The position numbers and the translations under genes are program-made. From an uncultured Porphyromonas sp. (GTDB taxonomy: Bacteria; Bacteroidota; Bacteroidia; Bacteroidales; Porphyromonadaceae): a DNA stretch of 64,000 nt. The stretch covers positions 72,900 to 136,899 of the forward strand of contig NZ_UQJH01000003.1 in assembly GCF_900541275.1 (NCBI RefSeq), written 5' to 3'. Of the stretch, positions 52,269 to 60,380 are shown one piece after another (the first letter of the stretch is position 1; every line of letters begins with the position of its first letter). The notes under the pieces are model-generated. The model worked only from the letters and a program-made list of their open reading frames with translations, searched no databases and was not told the origin of the DNA.

Positions 52269-52309
52269 AAGTTCGTAGGCATTGATGATTATTTTATACT
52301 TGCATAAAG

Positions 52310-52317
52310 CAAATATA
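52310..52317 (-). promoter_or_regulatory. Promoter -7 box for the GH109-like gene
   Basis: TATATTTG on the minus strand, about 42 bases before the start codon. Confidence 0.65.
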
Positions 52318-52421
52318 AAAAATTAGTCAGATGTAAACTTCTTTTTGCGGGGGTACAAGCAAAGACAAGGGACGGGCACGCTATCTCCCGGAAAGAGGGA
52401 TGGAAAGCGCCCGTTTTTGCC

Positions 52422-52429
52422 TACATTTG
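52422..52429 (+). promoter_or_regulatory. Promoter -7 box for the first GYF gene
   Basis: TACATTTG lies 23 bases before the ATG at 52452. Confidence 0.65.
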
Positions 52430-52451
52430 TGGGACATAAAGAGATACCGAC

Positions 52452-52985
52452 ATGACAGACCATAGATACTACTTTTACATCGAGGATGGGCAGCAGCGAG
52501 GACCGGTGGCGATCGATCAGCTACCGGGGCTGATCACCCCGCAGACTCTCGTCTGGCGGGAGGGAATGGCGGAGTGGATAATTGCGGACCGGATCCCGGA
52601 GGTCCACGCTCTGCTCAGCACGGCAGGGAGCGTGACCGCAGACGCACCACAGCAGCCCACCTATCCTGCGCCCCCGGCAACACCGGCAGTGCCAAGCCCC
52701 CTCTATCAGCCGACAAAGCCAAATAACTATCTCGTCTGGTCGATCCTGCTGACGATCCTCTGTGGCAGCGTCCCCGGCATGATTGGCATCGCCCTCGGGA
52801 TCACTTGCAACCAGAGGTACGCTGAGGGAGACTACAAGGGAGCTGAGCTGGCCTCCTCGATGGCCAAGAATTGCATCATAGTCAGCGTGGTCCTTGCACT
52901 GATCTTGATAGGCGTCCTAGCGATGATGCTGACTTCCTTTGGCAGTGCGCTGTACTCACTTACCGATATGCTGGAGAATAGCTGA
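52452..52985 (+). CDS. GYF_2-domain, CD225-like membrane protein
   Basis: A 177-residue protein. The N-terminal 50 residues are a GYF_2 domain (YYFYIEDGQQRGPVAIDQL then LVWREGMAEW), which binds proline-rich peptides or partner proteins. A Pro-rich linker (PQQPTYPAPPATPAVPSP) follows. The C-terminus has two membrane segments and the CD225/dispanin pattern (LVWSILLTILCGSVPGMIGIAL then YAEGDYKGAELASSMAKN). Functions of bacterial members are largely unknown. A TACATTTG promoter precedes it. The next gene encodes a paralogue with the same layout 78 bases later. Confidence 0.88.
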   Translation: MTDHRYYFYIEDGQQRGPVAIDQLPGLITPQTLVWREGMAEWIIADRIPEVHALLSTAGSVTADAPQQPTYPAPPATPAVPSPLYQPTKPNNYLVWSILLTILCGSVPGMIGIALGITCNQRYAEGDYKGAELASSMAKNCIIVSVVLALILIGVLAMMLTSFGSALYSLTDMLENS

Positions 52986-53014
52986 GGAAGATACGGAGAT
53001 AGGGGCTAATAGTG

Positions 53015-53022
53015 TACCTTTG
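53015..53022 (+). promoter_or_regulatory. Promoter -7 box for the second GYF gene
   Basis: TACCTTTG lies 42 bases before the ATG at 53064. Confidence 0.7.
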
Positions 53023-53063
53023 TCTCCTGACCGAGCAGGTCACAATTCACTAAAAGTCCCATT

Positions 53064-53576
53064 ATGGATAAGGAGTACTACTACATAGATGATCAAGGGG
53101 AGCGATTTGGTCCCTACACGCTGGAGATCTTCAGGCTACTACCGCTAAGGAGCCGGAGCTACGTGTGGTCAACAGGTATGGAGGAGTGGATCACCGCCGG
53201 TGAGATGAAAGAGCTGGATGGTTTCATCCAGAAGATCGAGCCCACCCCCGGCATCCCCACTGATACAGCTGAGCCGGAGCCCTTGACCGAAAGGACTGCC
53301 CCCGCGACAGAGGTTAGTGTCTCAGCAGAGCCGATGCCAAAGACCTGGCTGACGGAGTCGATAGTGCTGACGCTCCTCTGCTCGGTCATAGGACTGATCC
53401 CCTTTTTCCACGGGATGCAGGTGCGCAGCCTCTACCGTATGGGCGACTACGAGGGGGCTGCGAGAGAGTCTGCGACTGCTAAGAAATGGCTCTTCATAGC
53501 TGCAGCCATCGGTCTGGTAGTCGATGCACTCTACCTCTTATTCTTCAGAGATAATCTTCCCATAGCCCTGCCATGA
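53064..53576 (+). CDS. Second GYF_2-domain, CD225-like membrane protein
   Basis: A 170-residue paralogue of the preceding gene. The GYF_2 domain is at the N-terminus (YYYIDDQGERFGPYTLEIF then YVWSTGMEEWITAGEM). A Glu/Pro/Thr-rich linker precedes two membrane segments (TESIVLTLLCSVIGLIPFFHG, then LFIAAAIGLVVDALYLLFF) with MGDYEGAARESATAKKW between them, the CD225-like part. It has its own TACCTTTG promoter. Its stop overlaps the next start as ATGA, which ties it to the SUMF1-like and alpha/beta-hydrolase genes, so it may localise or regulate them at the membrane. Confidence 0.87.
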   Translation: MDKEYYYIDDQGERFGPYTLEIFRLLPLRSRSYVWSTGMEEWITAGEMKELDGFIQKIEPTPGIPTDTAEPEPLTERTAPATEVSVSAEPMPKTWLTESIVLTLLCSVIGLIPFFHGMQVRSLYRMGDYEGAARESATAKKWLFIAAAIGLVVDALYLLFFRDNLPIALP

Positions 53577-54502
53577 GACAGAGATACAAGACACTGCTCT
53601 TTCTCCTTATGCTCCTCTCTCTCCCTGACATACACGGACAGTCCTACCGGGTCATCTCCAATCCCGCCGAGGCAATCATCGGTCAGATGGTGCCGGTCCC
53701 GGGAGGCTCATTTGTCTTACCCGGGACTGACAAGCCCACGGAGGTGAAGGCCTTCCTGATAGGCACCCACGAAGTGACGCAGAGGGAGTACCACTTCATC
53801 ACGGGCGAGGATCCATCCTTCTACTCCAGTCCGGACAAGTCGCGCTTAGCAGGCTTCAACGGAGAGGGGATCTACCGTAGCGATACCTACAAGAGACCGG
53901 TGGAGAGCATCTCCTGGTACGATGCGGTGAACTACTGCAATAAGCTGAGCCTCCACGACAATCTGACACCGGTCTACACCATCACCGGCAACACGGTCAC
54001 AAGAGACGATGAGGCCGATGGCTATCGTCTGCCTACGGAGGCGGAGTGGATGTGGGCCGCCATGGAGGCGGACAAGACGCAAGTGACAGCAAAGTGGTCA
54101 GGCGGTCTCGGGCTGGCACTCCCTCGCTATGCGTGGTACCGGACCAATGCCTATGCGGAGTGGAACCCGCTCTACAACCCTGCCGATATGATTAAGCGAC
54201 CGGAGTATGGCACCCGCAGCGTCGGCACGAAGAGCCCCAATAAGCTGGGCCTATACGACATGTCCGGAAACGTCTGGGAGTGGTGCGAGGACTGGTATGG
54301 TGAGCGGACACCCGCCTACGGAGGACCCTCGGAGGGGGTCTACCGGGTCGCAAAGGGCGGATCCTTCCACTCTCCGGCACTCGCCCTCCACCTGGACTAT
54401 AGAAGAAAGCAACTCCCCGACTGCCCCAGCCGCCTAATCGGCTTTCGGGTCGTGCGCTCCCTGAGAGCAGACGAGCAGACAAGCAATACCGATCAGCCAT
54501 GA
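53573..54502 (+). CDS. SUMF1/formylglycine-enzyme-like exported protein
   Basis: A 309-residue protein with a signal peptide (TLLFLLMLLSLPDIHGQ) and one FGE-sulfatase/SUMF1 domain. Family blocks are VPGGSFVLPGTDKP, GTHEVTQREYHFITG, SWYDAVNYCNKLS, DGYRLPTEAEWMWAA and LYDMSGNVWEWCEDWYG. Some relatives oxidise a sulfatase cysteine; many Bacteroidota members are only binding or lipoprotein-like. I see no neighbouring sulfatase and no clear catalytic cysteine pair, so an enzymatic role is doubtful. It is coupled upstream to the second GYF gene and downstream to the alpha/beta-hydrolase, each by ATGA. Confidence 0.88.
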   Translation: MRQRYKTLLFLLMLLSLPDIHGQSYRVISNPAEAIIGQMVPVPGGSFVLPGTDKPTEVKAFLIGTHEVTQREYHFITGEDPSFYSSPDKSRLAGFNGEGIYRSDTYKRPVESISWYDAVNYCNKLSLHDNLTPVYTITGNTVTRDDEADGYRLPTEAEWMWAAMEADKTQVTAKWSGGLGLALPRYAWYRTNAYAEWNPLYNPADMIKRPEYGTRSVGTKSPNKLGLYDMSGNVWEWCEDWYGERTPAYGGPSEGVYRVAKGGSFHSPALALHLDYRRKQLPDCPSRLIGFRVVRSLRADEQTSNTDQP

Positions 54503-55536
54503 GCGACACCCTGAGAAAAACCCTTTACCTGCTCCTGCTCACCCTGCCGACCCTCACACTGGCAACCGGACAGACCTTAGAGATGGCAAAGACACAGATT
54601 GATAAGCTGGCAGAGATTGACGAAAAAAGCTTCGTCTCTTATGCCGATGACAACACCTACGATGAGGAGTACTTCGGAGAGAAGGAGCCTGCCACCATCT
54701 ACTACCCGAAGGATCTGAAGGAGAGAGGCAAAGTGCCTGCAGTGATCATCGTGCATGGGTTCAATTGCAAGCAGAAGTTTCTCCAAAAGCTCCCGAAGCA
54801 ACTAAGCTCACACGGATTTATCTGCATCATCTACACCGCTCTGGACCAGAAGCGCCCCTTCCAGTGGCCTCCCGGGCTGATGGCTGCCTACGAGATCCTA
54901 CGAGGTGAGAGCATGCGACCGAACAGCCCCATCTACGACCATGTGGACCTCAGTGCGGTGGCACTCGTAGGGCACTCGATGGGTGGTGCCGGAGTACTCC
55001 ACACCGCCATGATGCCCTACCCTAATGGTCTGAGTGGTAAGATAAAGACCGTCATCGGACTCAATCCCTACAACGGCGGTCCAATGATGGCAGAAGTGGG
55101 CGGTGGCGCCAATGACGGACTCGGGGACGACCTCTCCCACCTGCGGATCCCGACTATGATCGTCACCGGGAGCTACGACATCATTGCCTTCCCATGGAAG
55201 TCCCTTGCCTTCTACAACAGCCTCCAAGGGTCGGCCAAGCACGCCTTCCTCTCCATCGAGAAGATGGACCATGCCGACTGGTACTTCATCCCGAGCGAGC
55301 CCAATTACCCGACCGTGCGCGCCATCGTCTACCTCTGGCTGATGGCCTACCTCGCCGATGATCCCTCCTACCGAGATTACTTCGTCGACAGGCCAGGCAG
55401 TACCTTTGATCGGTACATCAAGCCGGTCCTCGGCAATACCCCCAACCCCCTCACGCGCGGTGGTGAGCCCTTCCCGCCCTACCTGCTGTCCGACGAGGGT
55501 CTCGACCAAGCACCGAAGGACGACCCCATTAATTAG
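54499..55536 (+). CDS. Alpha/beta-hydrolase, chlorophyllase/dienelactone-hydrolase-like
   Basis: A 345-residue exported esterase-like protein. A signal peptide (LYLLLLTLPTLTLATGQ) is followed by the hydrolase core. VPAVIIVHGFNCKQKF is the oxyanion region, VALVGHSMGGAGVLHTAM the nucleophile elbow with Ser, and IPTMIVTGSYDIIAFPW the acid region. DHADWYF probably holds the catalytic His. The substrate is not known. It is the last gene of the operon that starts with the second GYF protein, which suggests a common periplasmic job. Its end is convergent with the GH16 gene, with no clear terminator in between. Confidence 0.87.
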   Translation: MSDTLRKTLYLLLLTLPTLTLATGQTLEMAKTQIDKLAEIDEKSFVSYADDNTYDEEYFGEKEPATIYYPKDLKERGKVPAVIIVHGFNCKQKFLQKLPKQLSSHGFICIIYTALDQKRPFQWPPGLMAAYEILRGESMRPNSPIYDHVDLSAVALVGHSMGGAGVLHTAMMPYPNGLSGKIKTVIGLNPYNGGPMMAEVGGGANDGLGDDLSHLRIPTMIVTGSYDIIAFPWKSLAFYNSLQGSAKHAFLSIEKMDHADWYFIPSEPNYPTVRAIVYLWLMAYLADDPSYRDYFVDRPGSTFDRYIKPVLGNTPNPLTRGGEPFPPYLLSDEGLDQAPKDDPIN

Positions 55537-55549
55537 GGGTTCTAATCCC

Positions 55550-56395
55550 TTATCTGTCCCCCTCAAGGGTGAGAATAGCTTCCTCAGACGGCACACTAAG
55601 ATGTGAATCCGTAGTAGGGAGAGGGAGGTAGTGGCGGATGTAGTCTATCTCCAGAGTGAGCGGGTGCTCCGGTGGCACCGGCTGACCTACCCAAGAGCCT
55701 CCCATCTGGGCTGACAGGATGAGGTAAAAGGGGTAAGGAAACTGCTCCTCGCCCACCACGACACGAGGGTAGGTGTGGCACAGTCGATCATTCACCAAGA
55801 GCAATATCTGATGCTCCTCGATCACTACGCTGTAGACATTGAAGCAGCTCGAGTCGATCCCAATGGCGCTCCCGCGATCGGGTCCGGCGTAGTCCTCTCG
55901 CTCAGTCAGTCCGTTGTGGACCGTCTGGTAGACGATGGAGTCTTGATTGAGGTGCTCCATAATGTCTATCTCGCCATTACGAGGCCACGACACATCGGAG
56001 GCATAGCCGAGCATCCAGATAGCAGGCCAAAATCCCTGGCCACTGTCAAATCGGGCACGCACATCGATGCGTCCCAGCGTGATCTCCTGCTTCCCCTTGC
56101 CCCAGAGTCCGGCGGTAACGTAGGTGCAGGTGGTGCGGTCACAGTCAGCCCGGAGCTTCAGTGTCCCTCCCGAGATCTCCATCAGGTCAGGGCGCTCCGA
56201 CGTCATATGGCGAGCCCAGTCGTAGGGCTGAGCCGGGATGACACTCCAGAGGGTGCTGTCCGGGGTCTCCGATGCGAAGTCCTCCTCCCACACGAGCCGA
56301 TAGCCCTCATACTGTAGCCGATCTGCCTCCTGTCCCACGCAGAGACCGGCAACGAGGATCGACGAGAAGAGAGTAAGCAAGCACCTATCCATCAT
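55550..56395 (-). CDS. Glycoside hydrolase family 16 protein
   Basis: A 281-residue exported beta-glucanase-like enzyme. The signal is MMDRCLLTLFSSILVAGLC, which may be a lipoprotein signal. YRLVWEEDFASETPDSTLWS is the standard GH16 start, FWPAIWMLG the core strand, and GEIDIMEHL the ExDxxE catalytic motif, with both glutamates present. GGSWVGQPVPPEHPLTLEIDYIRHY is the C-terminal block. Substrates of the family include laminarin and other beta-1,3 or mixed-linkage glucans, and the subfamily is not clear. It starts 5 bases after the YjjG-type nucleotidase gene. Confidence 0.92.
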   Translation of the reverse strand: MMDRCLLTLFSSILVAGLCVGQEADRLQYEGYRLVWEEDFASETPDSTLWSVIPAQPYDWARHMTSERPDLMEISGGTLKLRADCDRTTCTYVTAGLWGKGKQEITLGRIDVRARFDSGQGFWPAIWMLGYASDVSWPRNGEIDIMEHLNQDSIVYQTVHNGLTEREDYAGPDRGSAIGIDSSCFNVYSVVIEEHQILLLVNDRLCHTYPRVVVGEEQFPYPFYLILSAQMGGSWVGQPVPPEHPLTLEIDYIRHYLPLPTTDSHLSVPSEEAILTLEGDR

Positions 56396-56400
56396 ACGTG

Positions 56401-57126
56401 TCAGGTAAAGGAAGTGAAGCTCCTCAGCAGGGGCGGAATCTCGGAGAGTCGGCTCACCTCGTATAGGGGCACTCTGAGCGGTTCGTCCGGGCGAGCCTGA
56501 CCTCGGAGGTTAAACCATATCGCCGGCAGTCCGGCATTGTCTGCCCCCTGGATATCCGACTCCCAGTCGTCTCCGATCATCACCGTCTCCGAGCGCCGTG
56601 AGCGAGAGCGAGAGAGCGCGTAGTCAAAGATCGCCTTACTCGGCTTATTGATCCCCGCCATCTCGCTCAGCACGATGCAGTCCACGTAGGGCAGGATCCC
56701 CGCTGCGGTCATTTTCCGATGCTGCACCTCCATGAATCCATTGGAGAGGATCACGATCCGATAGCGACGACGCAGCTCCTGCAGCAGCTCGATGGCCCCG
56801 GGGATCGTCTCCTTCTTCGTTGCGGTGAGCGAGAGGAATTGCCGATTGATCTCGTCAAGGAGCTGCTCATCGAGTGGCCCCATAAAGTGCTCAAGAGGCT
56901 CCTTGAAGCGCCTCACGGTAAGCTCCGGCTTTGTGATCTCACCGACACGGTAAAGATGCCAGAGATGATCATTGATCGGCTGATAGACATCTCTCAGGGT
57001 CTCGAAGGAGTCGATCCATCGGCTCCACCCTCGTGCCTCATACACCTCACGCAAGGCAGACTGGTTATTACGGGTAGTCGCCCAAAGCGTATCGTCGAGG
57101 TCGATCAGCACCGTCTTTACTATCAT
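56401..57126 (-). CDS. YjjG-type noncanonical pyrimidine nucleotidase (HAD)
   Basis: A 241-residue HAD phosphatase, probably a house-cleaning 5'-nucleotidase for unusual pyrimidine nucleotides. VLIDLDDTLWATTRNN has the nucleophile and acid-base aspartates. VILSNGFMEVQHRKM is motif II, INKPSKAIFDYAL provides the motif III lysine, and MIGDDWESDIQGADNAGL is the metal-binding motif IV. YjjG relatives share the NGFxxxQ pattern. GH16 follows after 5 bases, which is probably coincidental. A terminator for the upstream coiled-coil gene lies before it. Confidence 0.9.
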   Translation of the reverse strand: MIVKTVLIDLDDTLWATTRNNQSALREVYEARGWSRWIDSFETLRDVYQPINDHLWHLYRVGEITKPELTVRRFKEPLEHFMGPLDEQLLDEINRQFLSLTATKKETIPGAIELLQELRRRYRIVILSNGFMEVQHRKMTAAGILPYVDCIVLSEMAGINKPSKAIFDYALSRSRSRRSETVMIGDDWESDIQGADNAGLPAIWFNLRGQARPDEPLRVPLYEVSRLSEIPPLLRSFTSFT

Positions 57127-57159
57127 AGGTGAAAATAGGGGGGGTAGTTATTCTTGCAC

Positions 57160-57203
57160 AAAAAGAGACGAGGTAAGGAACAGGACACTCCTCGCCTCGT
57201 CTC
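57160..57203 (-). terminator. Terminator of the coiled-coil lipoprotein gene
   Basis: GAGACGAGG (57165-57173) pairs with CCTCGTCTC (57195-57203). Minus-strand bases after it read TTTTTG. Confidence 0.8.
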
Positions 57204-57273
57204 AAGATAGATATCGGGTGAGACCTTTTTGGGAAAAAAGGCTCAGGTAGTTACTTACTCTAAAGGACGGAGA

Positions 57274-58164
57274 TCACTCCACCTCTACGACGAGATACTT
57301 GCTTCGGCTCCAGAAGTCCTTCTGATTGTCGATGACAAGCGTCTGATTGCCGTCTGCATCCTTCTCGAAGTGGTATGAAGAGGCAGGATGCTGAGTGCGC
57401 AGATGCGCCTTGGCGGCAAAGAGCGCGATCGTCGTCAGGTCGCGGGTGTCCACCTGCTTGAAGTAGTCCTGATTGAAGCCCTCAGGAAGCACTTTTGCCT
57501 TGGAGAAGAGACCACCACCCTTGATGATATTCTCCTCCTTCAGCTCACTGAGCGTCCCGAAGCAGTAGTAAGCGCGGTGCAGGGCAGCGTCCTGGTCCTG
57601 CAGTCGCTTATTCTGGATCGCGATGGTCGCCTCACTTACAGCGCCCTTCTCTGACTGCTCGGTGATGAGACTATCCTGGCGGGCAATCATTCCCCGAGCG
57701 CTCTCGAGGTCAGCCTGGAGAGACTGGATCATCTGATCCTTCTCGGCGATCTGGCTGGTAAGGAGACTGATCTTCTTATCGAGGGCAGCGATATTGATGC
57801 CACTGCGCTTCAGCTTCTCCTGTTGCTGGGCAAGGTTCTGCTTATTCTCCTGCAGTGTCTGGCGCAGCAGCGAGATCTCATCCATGATGCGCTGCTTCTG
57901 AGACTGATTGAGCTCTCCCTTGAGAGCGTCAGCCTGCACACGATGCTCGGCATCAGCGATCTGGCTGAGGTTGCCCTCCACCTCGTTGATGATGCCGATG
58001 GCCTCATTGAGATCAGCCTGATTCTTATCACTCTGCATCAGCAGAGAGTCATAGCTGGTCTTCAGCTTGTCGTAGCTGGATCCCTTGTTACCGGTACAGC
58101 CGACTACCATTAGCGTAAGAGCCACTGAGGCTCCGGCTAAGGTCTTGACTAATGATCTGATCAT
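57274..58164 (-). CDS. Coiled-coil lipoprotein
   Basis: A 296-residue protein with a signal MIRSLVKTLAGASVALTLMVVGC ending in a lipobox. Residues about 35-190 form a long coiled coil (IMDEISLLRQTLQENKQNL, LDKKISLLTSQIAEKDQMI and similar). The C-terminus is a compact domain with KAHLRTQHPASSYHFEKD and SKYLVVEVE. It resembles exported spacer or cell-envelope proteins in Bacteroidota, but no function is known. A TAATTTTG promoter box lies at 58224-58231, inside the end of rsmI, and it ends at its own terminator. Confidence 0.83.
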   Translation of the reverse strand: MIRSLVKTLAGASVALTLMVVGCTGNKGSSYDKLKTSYDSLLMQSDKNQADLNEAIGIINEVEGNLSQIADAEHRVQADALKGELNQSQKQRIMDEISLLRQTLQENKQNLAQQQEKLKRSGINIAALDKKISLLTSQIAEKDQMIQSLQADLESARGMIARQDSLITEQSEKGAVSEATIAIQNKRLQDQDAALHRAYYCFGTLSELKEENIIKGGGLFSKAKVLPEGFNQDYFKQVDTRDLTTIALFAAKAHLRTQHPASSYHFEKDADGNQTLVIDNQKDFWSRSKYLVVEVE

Positions 58165-58223
58165 ACTCTTCTATTATTGTCTTACTTAGTTTCTATCACG
58201 GAGGTCACCATTGAACTCCGCCA

Positions 58224-58231
58224 CAAAATTA
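58224..58231 (-). promoter_or_regulatory. Promoter -7 box for the coiled-coil gene
   Basis: TAATTTTG on the minus strand, 60 bases before the start codon and overlapping the rsmI stop. Confidence 0.5.
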
Positions 58232-58936
58232 TCGAAATTTATTCTTGTGCACCTTCTCCCCCTTAGGTAGCCCCTCTACCACGAGGACCATCTCCCCCTT
58301 AGGCTCCTCAGTAGCAAAGTGTTGTAGTAGCTCCGATGGGACGCCCCTCAGGTACTCCTCGTACCTTTTAGAGATCTCTCGAGCAAGGACGACGCGTCGC
58401 GTATCGCCATACAGCTCGCCTATCTCCTCGAGCAGCCTGACGATGCGGGTGGGGGCCTCGTAGAAGATCGTAGTCTCCTCCCGCTCCTCGAGTGCCCTCA
58501 GTCTGGTGAGACGCCCCTTCTTGTGCGGCAGAAAGCCCTCGAAGACAAAGCGATCACATGGCAGCCCTGAGGCAACGACGGCAGGGATCACTGCCGTAGC
58601 TCCCGGCAGACAGCTCACCTCGATGCCCGCCTCGACGCAGGAGCGGACGAGGAGAAACCCCGGGTCAGAGATCCCCGGTGTGCCGGCATCGGAGATCAGG
58701 CACACCCGGCGCCCCTGAGAGATCTCCTCCGTCACCCGCTCGACGATCTTATGCTCATTGAATATATGATAGCTGATCATCGGTGTCTCGATGCCATACT
58801 CTCGCAGCAGGGTCGCTGAAGTGCGGGTGTCCTCCGCCAGGATCAGGTCCGCCTCGCGGAGGAGGCGGACAGCCCTGTAGGTCATGTCCTCGAGATTGCC
58901 CACCGGAGTGGGGATGATGGTCAGTGGTGTACTCAT
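58229..58936 (-). CDS. rsmI: 16S rRNA (cytidine-2'-O)-methyltransferase
   Basis: Methylates the ribose of C1402 in 16S rRNA, helping decoding. 235 residues. LTIIPTPVGNLEDMTYRAV and LILAEDTRTSATLL are the typical N-terminal blocks, ISDAGTPGISDPGF is the SAM-binding signature, and FVFEGFLPHKKGRL and IFYEAPTRIV follow. It lies 6 bases after the small acidic-protein gene on the same strand. Confidence 0.96.
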   Translation of the reverse strand: MSTPLTIIPTPVGNLEDMTYRAVRLLREADLILAEDTRTSATLLREYGIETPMISYHIFNEHKIVERVTEEISQGRRVCLISDAGTPGISDPGFLLVRSCVEAGIEVSCLPGATAVIPAVVASGLPCDRFVFEGFLPHKKGRLTRLRALEEREETTIFYEAPTRIVRLLEEIGELYGDTRRVVLAREISKRYEEYLRGVPSELLQHFATEEPKGEMVLVVEGLPKGEKVHKNKFR

Positions 58937-58942
58937 GGTAGA

Positions 58943-59428
58943 CTATCTCCGAGTAGAGCAGGAGAGGACAAAGTCGCAGAAGCGCTTCCCCTCCTCCGAA
59001 TCCATATCGACGCCGAGTGTCTCCGTAAGGTAGTGCCACACCTGAGAGAGGGAGCTGAGTCGGTCGATCTCCTCGAGGACCCTATTGAGCTCGGGGCGAT
59101 TGCCACCGAAGAGTCCATTGGCGAAGAAGAAAGAGTCAGCTACCGACAGTTGCCCAGCGGTGTGGAAGTCGACCAGCGGCTCAAAGGCGGTCTCCAGAGT
59201 CAGCTCTGGGACCTTCTCCTCCAGATCCTGATCCACCATGACGGGTGCGCCACCGCTCACCGGGGAGGTGCACTCCTCAGCGATAGGCACCTCCTCCACC
59301 TCCTCCAGATCAGGGGTTGCGGGCGTCTCGTAGAGATCGGTCACCTCATCGCGTATCTCCGTCAGCTCCTGTATCAGCTGATTGATACGCTCCACCAGCC
59401 GGGCTCCATTACCATTTACTTCACTCAT
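58943..59428 (-). CDS. Small acidic protein of unknown function
   Basis: A 161-residue cytoplasmic protein. The N-terminus (NGARLVERINQLIQELTEIR) is a probable coiled coil, the middle is acidic and low in complexity (LEEVEEVPIAEECTSPVS), and the C-terminal 70 residues (FFFANGLFGGNRPELNRVL, LSSLSQVWHYLTETL) look folded. I do not recognise a family with certainty; Bacteroidota have similar small proteins before rsmI. The start MSEVNGNG at 59428 is chosen because an in-frame ATG at 59482 would overlap the promoter box at 59461. Confidence 0.8.
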   Translation of the reverse strand: MSEVNGNGARLVERINQLIQELTEIRDEVTDLYETPATPDLEEVEEVPIAEECTSPVSGGAPVMVDQDLEEKVPELTLETAFEPLVDFHTAGQLSVADSFFFANGLFGGNRPELNRVLEEIDRLSSLSQVWHYLTETLGVDMDSEEGKRFCDFVLSCSTRR

Positions 59429-59460
59429 GACGATTGATGATGAGTCATTTATTACTCTCA

Positions 59461-59468
59461 CAAAGGTA
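59461..59468 (-). promoter_or_regulatory. Promoter -7 box for the small acidic protein and rsmI
   Basis: TACCTTTG on the minus strand, 32 bases before the start codon. Confidence 0.7.
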
Positions 59469-59498
59469 CAAAAATTGGTCACCTCGGGCTATTGTACT

Positions 59499-59558
59499 CT
59501 AATACCGATATTAGTGCGCTCTAATACCGGTAAAAGAATTTCCTAATATCGGTATTAG
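59499..59558. repeat. 22-bp-period palindrome array, copy D (three units)
   Basis: Units begin at 59499, 59521 and 59543, 22 bp apart: CTAATACCGATATTAG, CTAATACCGGTAAAAG and CTAATATCGGTATTAG. The spacers are TGCGCT and AATTTC. It lies between the divergent promoters of the rsmI pair (59461) and clpP (59603). Confidence 0.93.
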
Positions 59559-59602
59559 AGAAACGGCTGAGGGGATGGGAAAAAGAGGGGGGCACTTTTT
59601 GG

Positions 59603-59610
59603 TACCTTTG
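59603..59610 (+). promoter_or_regulatory. Promoter -7 box for clpP-clpX-dusB
   Basis: TACCTTTG lies 71 bases before the chosen clpP start at 59682. An ATG at 59613 falls at the expected transcription start and is not used in the call. Confidence 0.75.
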
Positions 59611-59681
59611 CTATGCCGAAGAGGGTCTTGGCTCAGTTTTTGCACCTCTCTTCTTGGCAATCAATTTATACGACTATATAT

Positions 59682-60380
59682 ATGAGCAATTACTCAGACG
59701 AATTTCAGAGATACGCCACGAAGCACCTCGGGATGAACTCGCTGGCGCTGGATCAGTATACGAAGTTTAATTCCGAAGCCTCTCGCGGCTACGTCAATCC
59801 CACCATCATCGAGGAGCGACAGCTCAATATCGCCCAGATGGACGTCTTCAGCCGACTGATGATGGACCGGATCATCTTCCTCGGCTCCGCCATCGACGAC
59901 TATGTCGCCAATGTGATCCAGGCGCAGCTCCTCTTCCTGGAGTCAAGCGACCCCGGCAAGGACATCTCCATCTATATCAATAGCCCCGGCGGCTCGGTCT
60001 ATGCCGGCTACGGGATCTACGACACGATGCAGTACATCGACTGCAATGTCAGCACCATCGCCACAGGCATGGCTGCCAGCATGGCATCGATCATCCTCGT
60101 TGCGGGGACTAAGGGGAAGCGCTTTGCCCTCCCCCACTCCCGCGTGATGATCCATCAGCCACTTGGCGGGACCCAGGGTCAGGCCTCCGATATGGAGATC
60201 ACGGTGCGCGAGATCCTGAAGGTGAAGCAGGAGCTCTACGAAATCCTCGCCAAGCACACCGGTCAGACGGTCGAGCAGATCGAGAAGGACTCCGACCGCG
60301 ACCACTGGCTCCGGGCGGAGGAGGCAAGGGAGTACGGCCTCGTGGATAAGGTGCTCATCAAGAGCAAGGAGCAGAAGTAA
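59682..60380 (+). CDS. clpP: ATP-dependent Clp protease proteolytic subunit
   Basis: The serine peptidase chambers that degrade proteins fed by ClpX. 232 residues. The triad Ser133 sits in GMAASMASIILVAG and His158 in HSRVMIHQPLGG. INSPGGSVYAGYGIYDTM is the conserved oxyanion block. The start MSNYSDEFQRYA gives the family N-terminus; a longer in-frame start at 59613 would add 23 unrelated residues and lies at the promoter. The stop shares a base with the clpX ATG (TAATG), so the two partners are coupled. Confidence 0.97.
   Translation: MSNYSDEFQRYATKHLGMNSLALDQYTKFNSEASRGYVNPTIIEERQLNIAQMDVFSRLMMDRIIFLGSAIDDYVANVIQAQLLFLESSDPGKDISIYINSPGGSVYAGYGIYDTMQYIDCNVSTIATGMAASMASIILVAGTKGKRFALPHSRVMIHQPLGGTQGQASDMEITVREILKVKQELYEILAKHTGQTVEQIEKDSDRDHWLRAEEAREYGLVDKVLIKSKEQK

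Noticed and set aside
8204..59558. The 22-bp-period arrays as short CRISPR arrays
   Set aside because: The spacers are only 6 bp, the units are near-perfect palindromes that vary in one half-site, and no cas gene is present.
59613..59681. N-terminal extension of ClpP from the ATG at 59613
   Set aside because: The ATG is 2 bases after the -7 box and would be at or before the transcript start; the added residues do not match ClpP.
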